Part shown: piece after piece, positions 59,612-64,000 of the stretch | Layout of the letters: every line of letters begins with the position of its first letter | Numbering within the stretch: the stretch's first letter is position 1 | NCBI RefSeq assembly: GCF_026914265.1 | Contig: NC_069136.1 | Coordinates: forward strand, 52,073,381 to 52,137,380 | Source: Mya arenaria | Taxonomy: Eukaryota > Mollusca > Bivalvia > Myida > Myidae | DNA: 64,000 bases | Direction of reading: 5' to 3' | Notes under the pieces: generated by a model | The model's input: the letters and a program-made list of their open reading frames with translations, nothing else | What the model was told of the DNA's origin: nothing | Databases searched by the model: none | Translations under genes and position numbers: made by a program

Positions 59612-59811
59612 GTTCAATATGTAACATTCAAGACTTTTATCTTCGAGTACTGGAGAACGGCGCCATGCCAATGAATGTGTTGGAAGCTCTTTATGAGCGC
59701 TGGATACAGTACATAAGGACTGAAAAAAGTGCGTGTGTGAAAAACACAAGGAATCTATTGGTTTTGGCGGCATTGTATTTAGTGTTCATGTATATCGCAA
59801 TATTTCGATAA
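59612..59811 (+). pseudogene. DUF885 pseudogene last exon, with C-terminal membrane helix
   Basis: With an ggcag acceptor it reads GSICNIQDFYLRVLENGAMP, then a basic stretch and LLVLAALYLVFMYIAIF before TAA. The F-Y/H-x-x-VL-x-NGA-x-P segment is the usual C-terminal motif. The hydrophobic end suggests that the ancestral protein had a membrane-anchored tail. Confidence 0.7.
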
Positions 59812-62810
59812 TCGTGTCGTTTAAGAATTTGAAATAAACTTTTAGTAATTGAATATAATGCGAAAGCTTTTATATAAAATTCTTATGCAGATACATCCCT
59901 TTAACCACAAGTAAGATGAGATAAGGACGTTTGGTTTATAAGTATCATGGATCAGATGTATAATCAAAATTAATCAAAAATTGAATAGTATTTTCTGCGT
60001 TTTTAAGTACTTTTCATGGCATTCAGCCTTTTTGTCATAGAGGGATGCGCCTTTTAATATGATGTTCACACTTTGGATATGATTCGAGATCGTTTGAACG
60101 TATTTCTCCAATAGCACTAAAGGTATCTCTCAGATCTTTGGTACACATTACCAATTAACGGTCAGTAGTTGCTGGTATACTTTTGTGACCTACGGCCATT
60201 TCATCCTGGATGTATATGTCCTCCGCAACGTTTTTGTTCCCTGAATTATCATCTTTGTTTTTAAATTTTACACCTCACAATTTTGTAGGTGTGGCAGACA
60301 GAACACTAAATACAACTTGTCTCTTCTTTTGTCGGCAAAGATTTAAGACCACTCATTCACGTTTCCATAGCCTACAATGTTAAAAATAAAAATGTTTACC
60401 TGCTTTTCGAGCTTGACAAAGCGATGATTGACCATCAAACCCATGCAGCTTTTAAGTTTAGCCGTTGACTCATTCAAAAAAATAATCTAGATAAAAAGAT
60501 GTCATGTGGATTAAAATGAACTGAAAACCTACTTCCTAGAATACCAAAACAAAGTTCTTGTTTAAATGGGCATGCAAAAGAGCTGGTGTCCCTCGGTCTA
60601 AATATAGACATTGATTTGTAAAACAGACCAAATATATTTTTCCACAATTTCGTCAATATATCAATGATTTATAAGCCGAATGACATTAATATGATATATC
60701 TCGTTACTATTTTTAACTATTTTGCCTCCAGACATTTTTATTCAGATAACAGCAAGTAACTTTGAGTAATAGCATCCGACTTGGTGTACTTTGCCCTTAT
60801 ATCCATCCTACCTCGTCGCGTCCAAGTGAAAAGGCCTCTTACGCTGAAACTGCGCATAACCCCTAATTGGGAGAACTGGAAAAAAAAATTGTCAATTCAA
60901 ACAAATTTGCATTTGTCGCATGACCATTTACAAGTATGTGGATTTTGCTATCATCCTTTGTGAGACACAATCTAGGATGGTGAGACAATTAAATGAAATA
61001 TTGTTGACCGGCAAACATTCAGATAAGTTGGTGCACCTTCATTGACCTCACGAGACCATTATCTTTATACCTGTAATGACATTAAGGCTACAATGTATTC
61101 CGTCGTTTAAGATAACTAAAATATTGATAAGAGTACAAAGATTGATATTAGCTATACGTTGAAGATTTAAAAATAAAATATTTTTTGAAGGAAAGTTATT
61201 GTCTCTTGTTGATTGTATGTATTGATCTGGCTATTAGACTTGCCAACCCATGAGCGCAGAAATAATGTGAACGTCTTTCAAAGATGTGGTCTGAAAATGG
61301 TTCATGTCGAAAGCTGAAATGGCGTCCCCTCCTTTGGATAACCTTGAAGAATACAGTAAGCATTCTGGCTGCCATTAGCGTTCAGTTGAATTCCAATGAA
61401 CTGTATCCAAGGAAACGTTGCATATATAGGCCATGCATATACACCCTTACTTATCCTTCCATTTTAATACCTGATTTTCGAGATATAAGCACTTGTATGT
61501 TCTCGAAAACTAACCAAATTTGAAACGTTCGTCCATGCATACTGGGGTGCCAAGTTGCCTTGGTAAGGCCCTACATGTGTTTAAAAGATCACCACAGCAA
61601 CTCTATTGCTACTGGGCTTGATGTTGTTTTTTTTGGTAGAGTTATTGAAAATTATCGAGGTCTTACTTAGCTGAATATACTATCTAAATCTTGATTATAT
61701 CGTAGATAGAACGGAAATTACTTCTGGTTCTTTCATATCTTTAGTCTGCTCGTATTTCTGAGTATGTTAACCAAGTTATGTGCCTTGACTTCCTTAATAA
61801 GATCATATAATTATCATCCTATTTTCCAAATCTTTCTTGATTCATTTGCTTTCGAATATATCATTAAAAAACGAAAACAAATTCTACAACATAAATTCGA
61901 TGTTACATTATCTGTTTAATTATCTTTCAATTCGACTTCGTAGCACTTGAAAATACCCCATAACAATTAACTGATAAACTAAACTACTCTACCAAACAAA
62001 CAGGCCTGGAACCATTATACTTCATCATATTACAAGCTAAATCAGACTGATCTCTGACAGTGAGCCTGGTTGAATATCAATGTATCATGAAAAAACCTCT
62101 AACACTTGGACATGTGTTTTTAATCCAAAGACAATTCACACATTTTGACCTTTCAAATGTGTCATTCAGTAAATGGCGACCAGTGTAATTTGGTCAATGT
62201 ATTGATGAACGTGTTTGATGTATTAACAGTAATTGGTATGAACATAAATGCCTAAATAAAATTTTATTGATGAAGGTTTATGACATGTTTAAACTGAAAC
62301 ACGAGAAAATAACAGATGAACTATTGGAGAACTATTTTTCCGAAAGCTTGTCTACGTTATCTGCGATTAAAACTGTACTTGAGAGGCGTCCCACGGGTAG
62401 CATGTAACAAAGGGGTATTCCAAAAAGTGGGTATTAGATACAAGAAAAACAATAACAATTTATCTCCGACAATAAGCATAAAAGAAACTGAACATTTGTT
62501 AATCTCTGTTAGATTGTGTGCTTTCACTAGTGGTCATTGGAAAACAATATAATCTTACACTGAAATTATCAAATAGCATCTGTACATTTTTTCTCTAAAA
62601 AAACTTTTTTTTACTTGCTATATTTATAAAACCTCCGAGAGAATATGATTCTTACAGAGGACAACATTTTAAATGTGAAACCATAATTAAAAATTTCAAA
62701 TGACTCGTATAATAATTGCGATAACAGTTTCAATTCATCGACCCTGAAATTGGGATGAAAGTATTACCATCTTTATAGACTCGCTCGAATCCCACTCAGT
62801 GTATCGTTTA
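59812..62810. other. Noncoding DNA, no gene supported
   Basis: AT-rich. A broken minus-strand frame at ~60070-60240 (LRDTFSAIGEIRSNDL word) looks like an old coding relic, but I cannot name it. Other open frames are short and without splice context. Confidence 0.4.
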
Positions 62811-62814
62811 AGCA

Positions 62815-63545
62815 TGCCCAATTTTCCAGAAACGTCAGAAACCTTTACATTTAACAACGCTGCAAGTAAATCGCGTAGTAATTTGAGTTTAGCAGATTAT
62901 CTTAATGACTTTACTCTTTGGAATCTGAATAAGTACTATCTTATATGACATATGCAGTCAACAAATAAAGCGTTCAAACTTGGACACATAGTGTACATTG
63001 TAAGAGACCAAAATCTAATTAGGTCGTGATGGTTACATAAATCAGCCAAAGGCACATGTTCTTGTCCGTGACCTGCCCCATTTAGAACTATTTTGGACTG
63101 ACAAGTGTCCACTGCAAGATAAGGCGAACATTTTGGAGTTATAAAGCCATTTGGACGCATCACAACCACACGAGAAATTTAACCAGCAGTTAGTGAAACT
63201 AATTCTTAAAAAAATCAAAAAATATTAAGACGTTTTGTACAAAAGATAACGTGTTTACTTTAGCTTTAACTTATAATAATTATGAACGGAATATTGAAAG
63301 TTTCATTGTCGTTTTGACATACTAATAACAAAAGAAAGTTTATAAGTTTACCACTAAATGTTTCACTTTACACATCTCATTCGAAACTCTTCGACCATTT
63401 TTCCATAAAAAACGACCTCGGATGTATATGGGCGGTTTACAATGCCGGAAGTCTTTTCATTTAACTACGCTGCAAGCAGATCGCGTAGTAATTTCAATTT
63501 AGCAATTAAAATTTATGACTTTACTGTTTGGAATCTTAATTATTT
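62815..63545. repeat. Direct repeat pair of ~110 bp
   Basis: 62815-62930 and 63436-63545 share aacgctgcaagtaaatcgcg/aactacgctgcaagcagatcgcg, tagtaattt, ttagca and atgactttact-tttggaatct. Spacing is about 620 bp. Confidence 0.7.
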
Positions 63546-63722
63546 ATGCAACAATATACTTCACTGGCAATAAATTTAAACATTGAAATACAAAGCACAC
63601 GTTAAAATACTACTACAAATTAAAACTTTAATGTAAAATTTTACGAGTTACTTCTACGGATGTACCGTTATACATCCGAGGTTGTTTTTGATGGAAAATG
63701 GCCGAGGAGTTCCGAATGAGGC
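63378..63722. mobile_element. Inverted repeat with ~52-bp arms, spacer ~240 bp
   Basis: The arm 63378-63429 (ctcattcgaaactcttcg ... ctcggatgtata) is the near-inverse of 63671-63722 (tatacatccgagg ... ccgaatgag). This has the look of a MITE with long terminal inverted repeats. The left arm is followed by one of the direct-repeat copies, so the two structures overlap. No clear target duplication was found. Confidence 0.6.
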
Positions 63723-63759
63723 AAACACATGTTAATCATTTTCTTCCAGACAAATCGTC

Positions 63760-63806
63760 ATGCTTGTGTTTGGTCTACTTTGCTGCTGTGTTGCTTTGGC
63801 AAATGC
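63760..63806 (+). CDS. Signal-peptide exon of a secreted or membrane protein (gene continues beyond window)
   Basis: After a ttcttccag acceptor (exon 5' end at 63750), an ATG opens MLVFGLLCCCVALANA and breaks off in phase 2 at a GTAAGT donor (63807). The hydrophobic core and Ala-x-Ala end fit a cleavable signal peptide. The rest lies outside the window, so the product is unknown. Confidence 0.6.
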
Positions 63807-64000
63807 GTAAGTTGTTTGAATATTCTCATCGAGTAGTTGCAAAATGATATTGTAAAGAAATACTGTCATCCCTTTTGTTAAATATAAATTGAAAGCCTAA
63901 TGTCTAAAACTATGCCAAGAATACACCGGAACGAAGCTTTTATGCAAAAAAATGAAAACATCTTATTAGAAATATTCACGCCTAAAAATCATAGAATGAA

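Larger units (their letters stand above)
52048..59811 (+). pseudogene. DUF885-family protein pseudogene, at least 10 pieces
   Basis: Recognisable pieces are 52048-52357, 53373-53441, 54883-~54963, 55326-55493, 55715-55775, 55899-56003, 56657-56718, 57077-57148, 59136-59300 and 59612-59811. In order they carry SYEILNDTLETLIED and FENYIARLKAVQTQ, then RTLHNVSL, YMDAMRDQTSF, YMPATRTQYGVYACG with CLKWHLSFEMTP, LHVANQGHHLQ, a LPDFRRY piece, LGNEMGLYKDDDEM, MGRYSCDILRACRLVVDTGL, WSLEKSIEYL with PGQACAY, and DFYLRVLENGAMP plus a C-terminal membrane helix. This is the motif order of DUF885 proteins, peptidase-like with an HExxPGHH-type motif in family members as I recall. Damage: Glu of HExx reads Val, TAG at 55974-55976, two frame changes in 59136-59300, a lost donor after 52357, ~100 residues missing before 55715, and the 54883 piece out of order. 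I found no intact copy here. Confidence 0.8.

Overview
This window looks like nuclear DNA of an animal, most likely a bivalve or related mollusc. The basis is small exons with GT/AG splice sites in long AT-rich introns, a eukaryotic tRNA-Leu, LINE, hAT and TTAA-flanked elements, many microsatellites, and a dispersed repeat type I associate with mollusc genomes. The species is an inference; nothing here identifies it directly.

The main content is a head-to-head pair of paralogous cell-surface receptor genes. Copy A is on the minus strand (CDS 22491 down to 1551, 10 exons, 476 aa). Copy B is on the plus strand (33812 to 47980, 11 exons, 648 aa). I built both models by hand from splice sites and exon-by-exon homology. 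Both stay open and sum to whole codons (1431 and 1947 nt with stop). The shared order is signal peptide, a lectin-like Trp/Cys exon, a two-exon WSC-type domain, a Cys-rich exon, a second lectin-like exon, another LC-ended exon, a Ser/Thr/Pro stalk, one transmembrane helix and a tyrosine-bearing tail. The tails differ. A has 85 residues with an ITAM-like YxxL-x8-YxxI and two YxN motifs. B has 222 residues with 13 tyrosines and scattered Yxx-hydrophobic motifs. About 170 bp just upstream of each start codon is conserved between the copies. B has an extra stalk exon, followed by a decayed tandem duplicate of that exon.

The 11.3 kb between the two starts holds a broken 5'-truncated LINE (23.6-26.3 kb), an 804-bp non-autonomous hAT element with a perfect 8-bp target duplication (29802-30605), and otherwise unremarkable AT-rich DNA. 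Introns of A hold a second, antisense-to-window LINE relic, microsatellites, a degenerate ~20-bp minisatellite and several copies of the dispersed repeat. Intron 1 of B carries the same repeat in the matching relative orientation.

Right of copy B are a tRNA-Leu(AAG) on the minus strand (51393-51473) and a plus-strand pseudogene of a DUF885-family protein (pieces from 52048 to 59811). Most of the pseudogene's splice sites survive, but it has an in-frame stop, frameshifts, a changed HExx-type motif, missing exons and one exon out of order. One of its introns (57149-59135) hosts a 53-bp-arm palindrome, a 330-bp TTAA-flanked MITE and a minus-strand relic of a Crypton/KIAA1958-like tyrosine recombinase. 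The right edge has inverted and direct repeats, then a signal-peptide exon (63760-63806) opening a gene that runs out of the window.

The best candidate for a new biological system is the divergent receptor pair: near-identical exon structures in the ectodomain, shared promoter DNA, and different phosphotyrosine tails. This resembles the paired-receptor logic known from vertebrate immunity. The function is inferred, not shown.
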